Part shown: positions 18,776-27,507 of the stretch, piece by piece
How the letters are laid out: every line of letters starts with the position of its first letter
Numbering within the stretch: position 1 is the stretch's first letter
DNA from: Deltaproteobacteria bacterium HGW-Deltaproteobacteria-15
Lineage (GTDB): Bacteria > Desulfobacterota > DSM-4660 > Desulfatiglandales > HGW-15
Assembly: GCA_002840535.1 (NCBI GenBank)
Contig: PHBH01000006.1
Location: forward strand, 62,001-126,000
Length of the DNA: 64,000 bases
Reading direction: 5' to 3'
Notes under the pieces: generated by a model
What the model was told of the DNA's origin: nothing
Databases searched by the model: none
Seen by the model: the letters and a program-made list of their open reading frames with translations, nothing else
Program-made: the position numbers and the translations under genes

Positions 18776-19012
18776 GAAACTCTCGCTCCTCTAAATGATT
18801 TCCCTTAACCCGAATTCCGACGGGGCTGCAGATCCCCCCCCGCAGGAAAAAGCGCAAGAAGCGTGCCTTGCCCGCGGGTTGAATGAGTTCCTGCCATCCT
18901 CTCCTAAACGCTGTAAATTCCTCTCATTCCTTTTGCCCCGCCAAGCGGGGTTGAATCTGAGTATTCTGTCCCAAAAGGAGTCAGGTGTCTTGGTTTGAGA
19001 CATCCGGATTCC

Positions 19013-19714
19013 TCATTCCTGAATCTGACGCGACAGCCGCGTCAGCCACTTCTTGTCAACGGTCAGGAAACCATCCAGGATCAAAGAGAAGCCTCTGTAG
19101 AAATCCGTGGAAGCATGTTTTTCGACTTCCCGGCAGAAATCCCCCGCCCATTTCCCAAGGTGTTCCTCCAGGAATTTTTCTTCGTGCGTTATCGTTTCCC
19201 TGAGTCCCCCGTCGTCCAACCATTTCTCCTGCTCCCGCAGACAGAGCTGTTTCATGAAATCCAGTTCCACAAAAAGGAAATCGGCCGATTCCTGATTGTT
19301 CATATCGGGCAGGAGCCCGGCCATGCGATAAAACCGGATGACCTCCAGCACCGATTCCCCAGCTGCTTTCCTGCGTTTGTAAAGCCCTTCATATGGGGGT
19401 TTCAAATCCGAGTGGCCGGTGCCCCTGACTATCCTGGTCCGATCAACCGAGAGCTCCATCAACACCTCTTCATCGATTCTCCCCTGGAGGGAGGACTGGT
19501 AGGAGGTCAGGAGTCGGACTCCTGAATTCAAACGGTCGTTGTCCAGTTCTCTGAAGCGCACCAGGAAATCCGGAAAATCCCCTTTTACGATCTTCTGGAG
19601 GAGGTCCGGGTCAGGCAGCCGTCGGAATACAGTCACCAGCATTTCATAAAAGGCTGCCCTTCCGGAGGCGACGTCTGCGCCTGCTTTGCCCGATACGACA
19701 CTCTTCCTCCTCAT
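19013..19714 (-). CDS. TorD/DmsD-type chaperone for a molybdoenzyme
   Basis: This 233-residue, largely helical protein has TorD-family hallmarks: YEGLYKRRKAAGE near the middle, FLFVELDFMKQLCLREQEKW and FLEEHLGKWAGDFCREVEKH. Such chaperones bind the catalytic subunit and assist cofactor insertion before export or assembly. It lies 13 bp after the NrfD-like gene of the adjacent molybdoenzyme operon on the same strand, so that enzyme is its likely client. GGAGG lies 7 nt before the ATG. The 237 bp between this gene and the amidohydrolase hold only a short 6-bp hairpin (CCCCGC-CAA-GCGGGG) and no gene. Confidence 0.85.
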   Translation of the reverse strand: MRRKSVVSGKAGADVASGRAAFYEMLVTVFRRLPDPDLLQKIVKGDFPDFLVRFRELDNDRLNSGVRLLTSYQSSLQGRIDEEVLMELSVDRTRIVRGTGHSDLKPPYEGLYKRRKAAGESVLEVIRFYRMAGLLPDMNNQESADFLFVELDFMKQLCLREQEKWLDDGGLRETITHEEKFLEEHLGKWAGDFCREVEKHASTDFYRGFSLILDGFLTVDKKWLTRLSRQIQE

Positions 19715-19727
19715 GCATCACCCTCCG

Positions 19728-20762
19728 CTACAGAAAGGACTTCAGCTTCACGATCAGCGTGCTGAAAAAAACGCATACGCCCACGCTACCAAACGCCAGA
19801 ATCCATTCGCTCGTCGAAGGGGAGTACCGGGGAGCATCCTCGTATCGACTGTAAGGCAGGGGAAGGGTGGGTTTGATCTGATACTGCTTCATGAGATGGG
19901 ACTTCTCCAGGAAAACCGCCACGAGGATCAGCACCGAGAGGAGAGCAGGAATGACCCTGCTCTCAGGAGCGAACATCACGCCGATTGCCAGAGCCGCCAG
20001 GATGAAACTGTCGAGAGCGATGATCTTCTTCTGCTCCATGCTCCTGCTCTTGATGCTCAGAGAAGCGATATGACCGCCCACGAGCGGAATGAGCGTAACA
20101 GAGGCGAGGACCAGGAGGAGCCTTCCCACATGGGGGAAATGGGCGCCCGAGACCAGTGCGATCAGGTTCATGAGGGCCACGCCTCCCAGAAGGCTCTGGG
20201 CCAGTGTGTCCAGTCCGAGAAAGGGCTGGGATCTGAACCCCGCCCCGACCCTGGAAAGAAAGAACAGAGTGTGGATCATCACATAGCCAAGGGCCGCAAG
20301 CAGACACAGCACGGCCCAGAAGGTTGCCAGGGGCCCGGTTTGAGGAATCCACCCCAGAAAGAAAACCAGGCCGAGGATCCCGCAGAGAGTGAGCATGTAA
20401 AAATCCCAGGTGAGGGGCGAAGCAAAATTCTTCCCGGTCAGGATTTTGATCCCTCGAAAGGGCTTTCCCAGATCCGATCCCAGGAGCAGCGCTGCCGCGG
20501 CAAGACACCCCAGAGAAACAGCCGATCCGGTCTCGACCAGGGGTCGGACGGATTGGAGCTGGAACAGTGTGGCCACGGCCATGAAGATGAGGATTCCCCC
20601 TGCCAAGGCGGAAAAGAAGAAAAAGCCCTGCACGTAGAGCCCCCATGCAAAATGGTCCTCCAGCGCAGTCTGCCCCAGACCGGATTTCAGCTGTTTGAGA
20701 AACATCGCGGCCCAGAGTCCGGAAACCAGCAGCGCCACAATTACTATTACCCAGGAAATCAT
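19728..20762 (-). CDS. NrfD/PsrC-type membrane anchor and quinone-interacting subunit
   Basis: This protein of about 344 residues has nine or so hydrophobic helices, beginning MISWVIVIVALLVSGLWAA, with the NrfD-like segment GLYVQGFFFFSALAGGIL and LGSDLGKPFRGIKILTGKNFASPLTWDFYML. NrfD proteins anchor iron-sulfur/molybdopterin modules and exchange electrons with menaquinone. It follows the FeS subunit by about 60 bp and precedes the chaperone. The ATG at 20762 is preferred (GGAG 6 nt upstream) over an adjacent GTG. Together the genes make a complete catalytic-FeS-anchor complex. Confidence 0.9.
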   Translation of the reverse strand: MISWVIVIVALLVSGLWAAMFLKQLKSGLGQTALEDHFAWGLYVQGFFFFSALAGGILIFMAVATLFQLQSVRPLVETGSAVSLGCLAAAALLLGSDLGKPFRGIKILTGKNFASPLTWDFYMLTLCGILGLVFFLGWIPQTGPLATFWAVLCLLAALGYVMIHTLFFLSRVGAGFRSQPFLGLDTLAQSLLGGVALMNLIALVSGAHFPHVGRLLLVLASVTLIPLVGGHIASLSIKSRSMEQKKIIALDSFILAALAIGVMFAPESRVIPALLSVLILVAVFLEKSHLMKQYQIKPTLPLPYSRYEDAPRYSPSTSEWILAFGSVGVCVFFSTLIVKLKSFL

Positions 20763-20780
20763 CACACTCTCCCTCGCGAA

Positions 20781-20820
20781 GATCGGACTGATCAGTCCGA
20801 TCGGTCCGATCAGTCCGATC
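20781..20820. repeat. Palindromic 9-nt tandem repeat (GATCAGTCC/GATCGGTCC)
   Basis: Copies of GATCAGTCC and GATCGGTCC run head to tail; the first 22 bp (20781-20802) are a perfect palindrome centred on TGATCA. It fills the 60-bp gap between the FeS and NrfD subunit genes, where it could shape the transcript. Confidence 0.8.
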
Positions 20821-20822
20821 CC

Positions 20823-21428
20823 TTACCCCTTAATATAGAACACCGACGGCTCAGTCCCGAGATCCTCCCGGAACGGCGCACCTCTGTAAAGTACGATCAG
20901 CCGTGAAGGCTCGCTTCCCGGATCGTCCAGGTCCCCGAATTTCCGTGCCCCGGCCGGACAGGTCTCCACGCATGCAGGCAGACGACCTCTTTCCAGCCGC
21001 TGCACGCAGAAATTGCATTTGACCACGGTTCCCTTGTCGAAGGTCTTCTGTTTGATCTGTTCATAGGGCGTGGCCGGATGGCCCGCATAGTAGTTGCGAA
21101 TGTCCCAGAGGAACTGCCTGCTGTCATAGGGACAGGCCACCATGCAGGCCCTGCACCCGATGCACTTTTCGTGATCGATGAGAATCGGACCATCATCCCG
21201 TTTGTAGGTCGCTCCCGTAGGGCAGACCTTCAGGCAGGGCGGGTCCTGGCAGTGCATGCAGGGCATGGGGAGGAATCTCATCTTTGCGTTGGGGTATTTT
21301 CCAGCTTCATATTTCATCACCTTGTGAAAATGAACCCCGGCCGGCGTCCCCTGCTCCGCGCGGCAAGCTACGGTGCAGGAGTTGCAGCCCACGCACTTCT
21401 GCAGATCTATGACCATGCCGTATCTCAT
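20823..21428 (-). CDS. Four-cluster iron-sulfur subunit of a molybdopterin oxidoreductase
   Basis: This 201-residue DmsB/PsrB-type protein has four cysteine groups for four [4Fe-4S] clusters: CVGCNSCTVAC (12-22), CMHCQDPPCLKVCP, CIGCRACMVACP and CNFCVQRLERGRLPACVETCP. It links the catalytic subunit to the NrfD anchor. Its ATG overlaps the stop codon of the catalytic gene in the sequence ATGA (21425-21428), so translation is coupled. GGAGG lies just upstream of this start; longer in-frame extensions would run far into the catalytic gene and were rejected. Confidence 0.93.
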   Translation of the reverse strand: MRYGMVIDLQKCVGCNSCTVACRAEQGTPAGVHFHKVMKYEAGKYPNAKMRFLPMPCMHCQDPPCLKVCPTGATYKRDDGPILIDHEKCIGCRACMVACPYDSRQFLWDIRNYYAGHPATPYEQIKQKTFDKGTVVKCNFCVQRLERGRLPACVETCPAGARKFGDLDDPGSEPSRLIVLYRGAPFREDLGTEPSVFYIKG

Positions 21429-24109
21429 CGCGCTCCCTCCTTCCTGTACACCTTGACTGCAGGGGCGGTATCCTGTCCGCCGCTCACCGCGTCGAAGGTG
21501 TGGGGGTCGATGGAGAGCAGAGCATTGAAATTGGGACCAAGCCGATTCAGAGGATTTGACTGGCAGGTGCCGAGACCGTAGCTGCCGCCTACGCCGACGG
21601 CATCGGGATGGAACAGCTCGGAGACCCTCAGCCTCCCTTCGATCCTGCCGTACCTCGATTCCACCACGATCGACTCCCCGTCCTTCAGGTTCTTCCGCGC
21701 GGCCGTCGCGGGATTCAGCAGGATGACGGACTCCCACGGGTCCTTGGCGTAGATCTCCGCCAGCCACGGATTCGACGTTAGATTGCTCGCGTCATTGCCG
21801 ATGTATGGAGTCTTCCAGTTAATGGCCCAGAGGTCATAGCCCTCGGCAGGCCCCCTGAACTCGGAGCTCTCCACCCAATAGGGGATTGGACGATAGAGGT
21901 CAAAAACATACTCCATGTCCTTGATCATGGGGAACTGGATGTTGTGCTCGATCAGGTTGGCCCTGAGGCGATCGCCCACCTCCTTGAGCCCTACAAGGTA
22001 CATTGGGTGGCGGGTCTTGTTGTCCGGCCAGTAATAATAGAGATAGAATTCCTTCCTGGGTTTTCTATACTCGATGTACCCTTTCTCCCTGAGGTCCTTG
22101 AGAGTCATTCCCCCGCCGTAGGGCCAGCCTCGGATCTGCCGATCAAAGATCTCCTCCAGGGTATATTTCTTCTGCACATCCAGCTTCCACTCCCCGTTCA
22201 TATTGAGGCCGTCGGTCTTGTCCACCCAGTCGACCGCATGGTTCAGGCTGTCGTAAAGGCCTCCTTTTCCATAGAGGATGGACATCCGTTCCGCCAGTTC
22301 CATGAAGATGTCGTCCGCATTCTTTGTGTTGAACAGGGTCGGCACGGGTTCCCGAAGCTGGATCATCTTCAGCCCGCTCACCTCATCATCTATCGATTGA
22401 TGCTGAAGGTAGAAAGGTACCACCCTCAGCCTCTCCAGCGCGCTATGCTCCGGGAGAAGCACGTCCGAGAGGATGGCGACCTCATCCATATGAAAGGCAA
22501 TGGCCACGGCGAAGGAGAGCTTCTTGAACCCCTCAACGTACTTCTCGGGTTGAGCATTCTGCCGTATCGGGTTTCCTCCCACGGACATCCATGCCTCTAC
22601 TCGGTACGGCAGATAACACTCCTCCGGGTGAAGGATCGCGTTGAGGGCGATGTGGGGGGCCGTATGCTGATGCGGGTAGAACTCCTGAAGTGTCGCAGTC
22701 TCCGGCGGGAATTTGAACGGCTTGGGCACGGCTTCATAGTCCGGCGTCACGGTCCCGTCCTCTGTCGGCCCCATGATGGGCCCCCTGAAAGAGCAACTCA
22801 GACATCCTCCAGGCACCTCGATATTGCCCACCAGGATGTTGATGATCTTGCCGACGAGATCCGCATACGTTCCTCCCCTCCGGTTCGTCACGTTGCGCTC
22901 CACATTCAGCGAGACCGGCCTGTAGGGAAAGGTGAACCCGTCAATCTCGATAGTGCTCCCGATGCGGGCATGCTCCACGAATTCCCGGGCTATCTTCCGG
23001 ACGGTTCCTGGAACCACCGTTGTGATCTCCTCGGCCCATTCGGGCGTGTACTTCGCATATTCCTCCTTGATCAGGTCAAAGGAAGTCCTGCAGGGAACAC
23101 TTTGGACGGTCCAGGACCCGCTGAGGGCGATATCCTTGAACTCCGCATTGAAGGGCTTGGCCCGGTTCTCGACCGGGTCCCACATCATCGGTTTCCCCGT
23201 CTCGGAATCCCTGAGGTATTCCCCCTTGGGGTCGATCAGGTACGGTCCGTTGGTCCGGTTCTTGAGAAACCCCGTGTCAAAGATCCTGATCTCGTGAAGC
23301 ATGACATGGGCCATGGCGAGCAGGAAGGCCAGATCCGTACCGGGGCGGATGGGCACCCATTCCCCCTTGGAGGCCTCATAGGAACTACGGGGATCCACCA
23401 CCACGAGTTTCATTCCTCTCTCAATCGCCTTCGAGAACCTGCGCATCCCGGGAACAATTCCGAAATTGGGGCCAAGAGACCTCCCCATAGTGATGTGGTA
23501 CTGGCAGTATTCCAGGTCGACAATGGCCACGGGATATCCGGCGTGAACCAGACCCGATGGGTAGTGGACCGTGCAGAGCGCCCCATGGGAGCCTGTCTCG
23601 TTCGGGGTGCCGAAGGCATGGCCGAAAGACTGGCGCAGGATCGTGTCCCGTTGCCCCCACCCCTCACAGATGACAAGACCTCTCGGGTCCTTTTCCCTGA
23701 CTTTTTTCAGCGCGGCTGCAGTATGGTCGAGAGCCTCATCCCAGGTGACCTCCTTCCACATGGGATCCACATCAAGCCCCTTTTCCGGATTGGTTCGAAC
23801 CATGGGGGCCTTCACCCGATAGGGGTTGTACAACCCCATGATCTCCGCGTTTCCTTTGGGGCAGAGGGTTCCCCAGTTCGGCGGCGTGTCGGGCCGGCCC
23901 TCCACCCTCACGACAACACCGTCCTCCAGATGCACCAATGTCGCGCAATCCCCCTGCATGCAGGCCCGGCAGAGCCCGAAGAGAGTTTTCTTCTCACCTT
24001 TGGAACGAGGATCGACCGGTTTCCATTTGTAGGGGGAAGATCCGAACGATCCCCTGCGCGACCGCAGATCCGACAGGACCTCCTCGTAAGGAGACCTCTT
24101 CTTAGCCAT
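21425..24109 (-). CDS. Molybdopterin oxidoreductase catalytic subunit (Psr/Phs/Ttr-like)
   Basis: This 894-residue DMSO-reductase-family protein has an N-terminal cluster site (Cys47, Cys50, Cys55 and Cys83 in LCPKG) and a likely molybdenum ligand Cys179 in GSHGALCTVH. The following domains keep the bis-MGD contacts (SVGGNPIRQNAQ, VLLPEHSALE) and a C-terminal pterin-binding barrel (LNPATAARKNLKDGESIVVES). A Cys ligand plus FeS and NrfD subunits resembles polysulfide, thiosulfate, tetrathionate and arsenate reductases. No twin-arginine signal is visible at MAKKRSPYEEV, so it may face the cytoplasm or travel with a partner. The start at 24109 has AGGAG 7 nt upstream. Substrate is unknown. Confidence 0.85.
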   Translation of the reverse strand: MAKKRSPYEEVLSDLRSRRGSFGSSPYKWKPVDPRSKGEKKTLFGLCRACMQGDCATLVHLEDGVVVRVEGRPDTPPNWGTLCPKGNAEIMGLYNPYRVKAPMVRTNPEKGLDVDPMWKEVTWDEALDHTAAALKKVREKDPRGLVICEGWGQRDTILRQSFGHAFGTPNETGSHGALCTVHYPSGLVHAGYPVAIVDLEYCQYHITMGRSLGPNFGIVPGMRRFSKAIERGMKLVVVDPRSSYEASKGEWVPIRPGTDLAFLLAMAHVMLHEIRIFDTGFLKNRTNGPYLIDPKGEYLRDSETGKPMMWDPVENRAKPFNAEFKDIALSGSWTVQSVPCRTSFDLIKEEYAKYTPEWAEEITTVVPGTVRKIAREFVEHARIGSTIEIDGFTFPYRPVSLNVERNVTNRRGGTYADLVGKIINILVGNIEVPGGCLSCSFRGPIMGPTEDGTVTPDYEAVPKPFKFPPETATLQEFYPHQHTAPHIALNAILHPEECYLPYRVEAWMSVGGNPIRQNAQPEKYVEGFKKLSFAVAIAFHMDEVAILSDVLLPEHSALERLRVVPFYLQHQSIDDEVSGLKMIQLREPVPTLFNTKNADDIFMELAERMSILYGKGGLYDSLNHAVDWVDKTDGLNMNGEWKLDVQKKYTLEEIFDRQIRGWPYGGGMTLKDLREKGYIEYRKPRKEFYLYYYWPDNKTRHPMYLVGLKEVGDRLRANLIEHNIQFPMIKDMEYVFDLYRPIPYWVESSEFRGPAEGYDLWAINWKTPYIGNDASNLTSNPWLAEIYAKDPWESVILLNPATAARKNLKDGESIVVESRYGRIEGRLRVSELFHPDAVGVGGSYGLGTCQSNPLNRLGPNFNALLSIDPHTFDAVSGGQDTAPAVKVYRKEGAR

Positions 24110-24130
24110 GGACATACTCCTGTTTCTTTA

Positions 24131-24952
24131 TTACAGCCCTTGCGGGAGCCGGTTGGGCTCGGATTCCACCTTTCCTGTAACCTGCACCGGCGGTTCCCCG
24201 TGAACCTGCAGGACAAAGGAGAAGGCGCTCTTAACCTGCGCTTCCGTGCCTTCTATGACAAAAGATCGTGCTCCCTCGCTGCCTCCGATCCCGCCCGCTG
24301 CGATAACTGTCGCCCTCACCCCCGAAAGGATTTCCAGGGCCTGGATCTCCGTCACTACCGTGAAGGAGGGGAGAGGGATAACCCCTGGGGGATTCCCGAT
24401 GCAGTAGTCCAGCCGCAGTTGACCGGCCTTCCTGGATGCCTCCACCACCGAGGGAATCATCTTTTCAAGCCCCACCGGAACTACACAGTAAAGACCCCGG
24501 GCTGTAATGAGACCGAATGCATCGGCCCAGGAGCCGCCGTTCGGATTGCACTGGAGCCCTCCCGCATAGAACTGCGGATCGACCGCATTGGCTCCCTTGA
24601 TGAAAACATCGCCGCGCTGAAACTTTCGCAATTCAGGCAGGAACTGTGGAAAGGGCAGATTTCTCGCTTTGCCCTTTTCCCATAACATGAGGGTGTGATC
24701 GTTTGCGGGGTTTCCCCCGAATACCCCCTCGGCTATCACACCGACGCAATACTCGAATTTCTTCAGGGGCTGCCCTGTGAGGGCCTCGATCACGTAACCG
24801 GTTGTTGTGCCGTTGGCAATGGCCAACCGCCCCTTCTCATAGGCATATCGGACCTCCGGTAGAGAGGCCACTGCGAGTCCGATCAATCTCTTCCCGGCAG
24901 CGGGCGTCAGAACAAAAGCGCCGGACACCGTTTCTTTCTTTTGATCACTCAT
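24131..24952 (-). CDS. Uncharacterised 273-residue protein of the molybdoenzyme operon
   Basis: I do not recognise this family. The protein is soluble, without signal peptide, membrane helix or cysteine cluster. Visible features are a Gly-rich N-terminal half (GRLAIANGTTTGYVIEALTG, then EGVFGGNPANDHTLMLW), a central ANAVDPQFYAGGLQCNPNGG stretch and an alternating beta-strand-like C-terminal third ending in PVQVTGKVESE. It is 21 bp upstream of the catalytic molybdopterin gene and 47 bp downstream of a RidA gene, all on one strand. An operon role in cofactor or product handling is possible but only by position. A GAGG motif precedes the ATG. Confidence 0.7.
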   Translation of the reverse strand: MSDQKKETVSGAFVLTPAAGKRLIGLAVASLPEVRYAYEKGRLAIANGTTTGYVIEALTGQPLKKFEYCVGVIAEGVFGGNPANDHTLMLWEKGKARNLPFPQFLPELRKFQRGDVFIKGANAVDPQFYAGGLQCNPNGGSWADAFGLITARGLYCVVPVGLEKMIPSVVEASRKAGQLRLDYCIGNPPGVIPLPSFTVVTEIQALEILSGVRATVIAAGGIGGSEGARSFVIEGTEAQVKSAFSFVLQVHGEPPVQVTGKVESEPNRLPQGL

Positions 24953-24999
24953 GACAAACCTCGTTGGTTATCTATCAGATGTCGTCGTATCAAAGCCTT

Positions 25000-25422
25000 T
25001 CAATCAACGACGGCGATGGCGTTGATCTCCACCAGACATCGTGGATCCGTGGCCAGTTTCACCACCTGGACAGTCGTCGTGGTCGGCTTGTTTTCTCCCA
25101 CGTATTTGTTCCAGATCTTGTTCAGGATATCCTGCTGAGACAGGTCCGTGAGAAAACGGTTGGCCACCACCACGTTCGCAAATGTGGCGCCCACGGCATC
25201 GAGCGATTTTTTGAGATTTTCCATCGTGGCAATGGCCTGCCCCTCCATGTCCGTCGGCATGGAGGCGAATTCCGCGGGAATGTGCGGATGACTGTGGTAC
25301 ACGGGGGCTGCATTAACGCCTGCCAGGAAGACCATGGTGCCGCCCGTCACCTTGATTGCCGGGGCATAGGGCATCCAAACCTTCGGTGCATTGGGCCAGT
25401 TAACGTGTTCGATTTTAGCCAT
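25000..25422 (-). CDS. RidA (YjgF/YER057c/UK114) family protein
   Basis: This 140-residue protein has the RidA fold signatures: MVFLAGVNAAP near 30, a central AIATMENLKKSLDAVGATFANVV, FLTDLSQQDILNKIW and C-terminal TTTTVQVVKLATDPRCLVEINAIAV, which holds the conserved Arg that contacts the carboxylate of imine intermediates. RidA proteins hydrolyse reactive enamines/imines or have specialised roles in catabolic operons. The gene opens the molybdoenzyme block on the minus strand, with AGGAG 7 nt before the ATG. Confidence 0.9.
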   Translation of the reverse strand: MAKIEHVNWPNAPKVWMPYAPAIKVTGGTMVFLAGVNAAPVYHSHPHIPAEFASMPTDMEGQAIATMENLKKSLDAVGATFANVVVANRFLTDLSQQDILNKIWNKYVGENKPTTTTVQVVKLATDPRCLVEINAIAVVD

Positions 25423-25475
25423 GATGTTGCTCCTTTTTTTGTTGATCGGTCATTGATTATTGGAATTTGGAATTT

Positions 25476-25541
25476 GCCACCAAGACACAAAGCCACTAAG
25501 AAAAGCATTTATCTTCTTTGTGTCTTCGTGCCTTTGTGGCT
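25476..25541. repeat. Heptad inverted repeat (GCCACCAAGACACAAAG type)
   Basis: GCCACCAAGACACAAAGCC on the left is mirrored by TTTGTGTCTTCGTGCCTTTG and TGGCT on the right. It is a close relative of the copies at 11.5, 32.9 and 41.7 kb. Confidence 0.85.
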
Positions 25542-25555
25542 GATCTTTTGTCCCT

Positions 25556-25628
25556 TCAACATTCGACATTCTGTGTTCGGTGTTCGATATTCGATATTCT
25601 CTTTTCCTTCCTTGGACATTGGATATCT
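25556..25628. repeat. Heptad repeat (ATTCGAC / TTCGATA type)
   Basis: AACATTCGACATTCTG, GTGTTCGATATTCGATATTC and a final TTGGACATTGG run with 7-nt periodicity directly after the previous repeat and before the DctM gene. Two GGAATTT-type heptads near 25460 may be the opposite arm. Confidence 0.6.
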
Positions 25629-26933
25629 CTAAAACCCCATCTTCCCCGGCAACCAGGTGGCCAGGGAGGGAAAAATCATGATGATTGCCAGCCCGATCAC
25701 CAGCAGGAGCACGAAGGGAAAAGAGCCGCGTACGATGTCCTCCATTGACGTATACTCCCGCAGAGCCCCTTTGAGAATGAAGAGATTGAGTCCGAACGGG
25801 GGAGTGATCATGCCCATTTCCACATTGATGGTCACGATGATCCCGAACCAGACAGGATCGAAGCCGAGTTTGGTCACGATCGGGAACAGGATCGGCAAAC
25901 AGATAACCATGATGGCCATGGGGTCCAGGAGGCATCCCAGGAGAAGGAATACGACGTTGATGATGATCATGACGACCCATCTGGAAACCTCCAGATTGAC
26001 CATGAGATTCGTGATGTACTGGGGAATGCCCAATGTGGACAGCATAAAGGCAAAGACGTTTCCCCCCAGCACCATGAACATGATCATGGCCGTGACCGAC
26101 ACGGTCCTCAGGAGGGCGGCATGCATGCCCTTGAAGTTGAGCTTCCGATACGCCAAAGCGATGATGATCGCCGTGGTTGCACCGATGGCGGCGGATTCCT
26201 CCGGCGTGGCGATGCCGAGATAGATGCTCCCCATAATGCTGATGACCAGCACGATAAAAGCCCAGATCCTCTTCAGGGAGGAAAATCTCTTTCCCCAGCT
26301 TACGCCTTTGATTCGGGGCGCAAGCTCCGGTTTTACTTTTACCGCTATGGCGATTGCCCCGCAAAGGATCAGGGATATGACAATTCCCGGGATGATCCCT
26401 GCCATGAAGAGCTTGCCGATGGATGTCTCGGTGATGAGGCCATAGATGATCATGGTGATGCTTGGAGGGATCAGGATGCCCAGGGTCCCTCCGACCGACA
26501 CGGACCCGACGGCAAGCCTTTTGTCGTAACCCCTCTTGATCATCTCCGGTACGGAAACCAGACCGACTGAGGCGGCGGTGGCAGGGCTGGACCCGCAGAT
26601 GGCCGCGAATCCGGTGCATGTGGCAATGCTGCTGATGGCAAGCCCTCCGGGAAGCCAGCTCAGCCAGTCGTGGGCAGCGGTGTACATATCGTCTCCCACG
26701 CCGGAAAAAGAGACGATCTCGGCCATAAGCACGAAGAGAGGGAGCGTAAGCAGGAAGATGTTCGTGCCCGTATCCGCAGCTACCTCGGCAACCTGATAGA
26801 GCACGCTCGGCTCCAGGAAGGCCAGGATGCCCCCCACGCCGATGATGCCCAGGCAGAACCCGATCCTCACCCCTAATCCGAGCAGGAGGATCAGAATACC
26901 GAATACGATGATGGTAAGCAGACCTGTGGACAT
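25629..26933 (-). CDS. dctM: TRAP transporter large permease DctM (system 2)
   Basis: This 434-residue protein begins MSTGLLTIIVFGILILLLG and has the DctM motifs VGGTLGILIPPSITMIIYG (near 150) and LGIATPEESAAIGA, with about twelve helices. It is the translocation subunit partnered with the DctQ product, whose gene ends 16 bp upstream. A much longer in-frame N-terminal extension would overlap the DctQ gene and was rejected; AAGGA lies just before the ATG at 26933. Confidence 0.93.
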   Translation of the reverse strand: MSTGLLTIIVFGILILLLGLGVRIGFCLGIIGVGGILAFLEPSVLYQVAEVAADTGTNIFLLTLPLFVLMAEIVSFSGVGDDMYTAAHDWLSWLPGGLAISSIATCTGFAAICGSSPATAASVGLVSVPEMIKRGYDKRLAVGSVSVGGTLGILIPPSITMIIYGLITETSIGKLFMAGIIPGIVISLILCGAIAIAVKVKPELAPRIKGVSWGKRFSSLKRIWAFIVLVISIMGSIYLGIATPEESAAIGATTAIIIALAYRKLNFKGMHAALLRTVSVTAMIMFMVLGGNVFAFMLSTLGIPQYITNLMVNLEVSRWVVMIIINVVFLLLGCLLDPMAIMVICLPILFPIVTKLGFDPVWFGIIVTINVEMGMITPPFGLNLFILKGALREYTSMEDIVRGSFPFVLLLVIGLAIIMIFPSLATWLPGKMGF

Positions 26934-26949
26934 GATTTTCCTTCTTTCC

Positions 26950-27480
26950 TCAGGCAGCCCCGGCAGGTTCCGTCTGTTCGCCTCTAAACTGCAGGATGAT
27001 GCTGCAGACAAAACTGACAAGGAGCAGCAGGGAGCCGATGACCATGATTCCATGGATAACGGCATAGGGGGCGTTCAGCATGGTCGGCGAGGTCCAATTC
27101 CCCTTAAAGGCGGTCCACGTCATTTCCGATACCTGCCACAACAGGACCGCCGTAAACAGGGCAGCAAGGATTGAAGTAACGAGGTCCAGAACGCGCTGGG
27201 TCCTCTTCCCGAAAAAATCCCGCAGGAAGGTGACTTTGATGTGCATTCCCTGCTGGAGCGCATAGGCCGTTGCGAGATAGATTACGTAAAGGAAAAGATA
27301 TGTCGAGACCTCCGTGATCCATATCGTGGGGCTTCCAAGGACGTATCTCATGAACACATCGACGGTGATCGACAAGGCCATGAAGAGAAGAATCACACCA
27401 GACAGTGTTGCACAGAAGGTGTTCACCTTCTTCAACTTGGACCAAGAGGCTCTTACCAGGCTCTCTGCCATGTTCACCAA
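26950..27480 (-). CDS. dctQ: TRAP transporter small permease DctQ (system 2)
   Basis: This 176-residue four-helix membrane protein has the DctQ segment VFMRYVLGSPTIWITEVSTYLFLYVIYLA after the first helix. It pairs with the DctM product encoded 16 bp downstream. The gene starts 27 bp after the decarboxylase-like amidohydrolase gene, showing that the amidohydrolase is embedded in the TRAP operon rather than beside it. A second Met three codons in is an alternative start. Confidence 0.9.
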   Translation of the reverse strand: MVNMAESLVRASWSKLKKVNTFCATLSGVILLFMALSITVDVFMRYVLGSPTIWITEVSTYLFLYVIYLATAYALQQGMHIKVTFLRDFFGKRTQRVLDLVTSILAALFTAVLLWQVSEMTWTAFKGNWTSPTMLNAPYAVIHGIMVIGSLLLLVSFVCSIILQFRGEQTEPAGAA

Positions 27481-27507
27481 CTCCGGATTGGAGCAAAGGC
27501 CGGCGCT

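Noticed and set aside
17786..18808. Open frame of 340 codons on the plus strand
   Set aside because: It mirrors the amidohydrolase gene, which has all its active-site residues on the minus strand.
21944..24685. Open frame of 913 codons on the plus strand
   Set aside because: It is antisense to the molybdopterin catalytic gene and the unknown gene, has no recognisable family motif, and reflects GC-rich third positions on the other strand.
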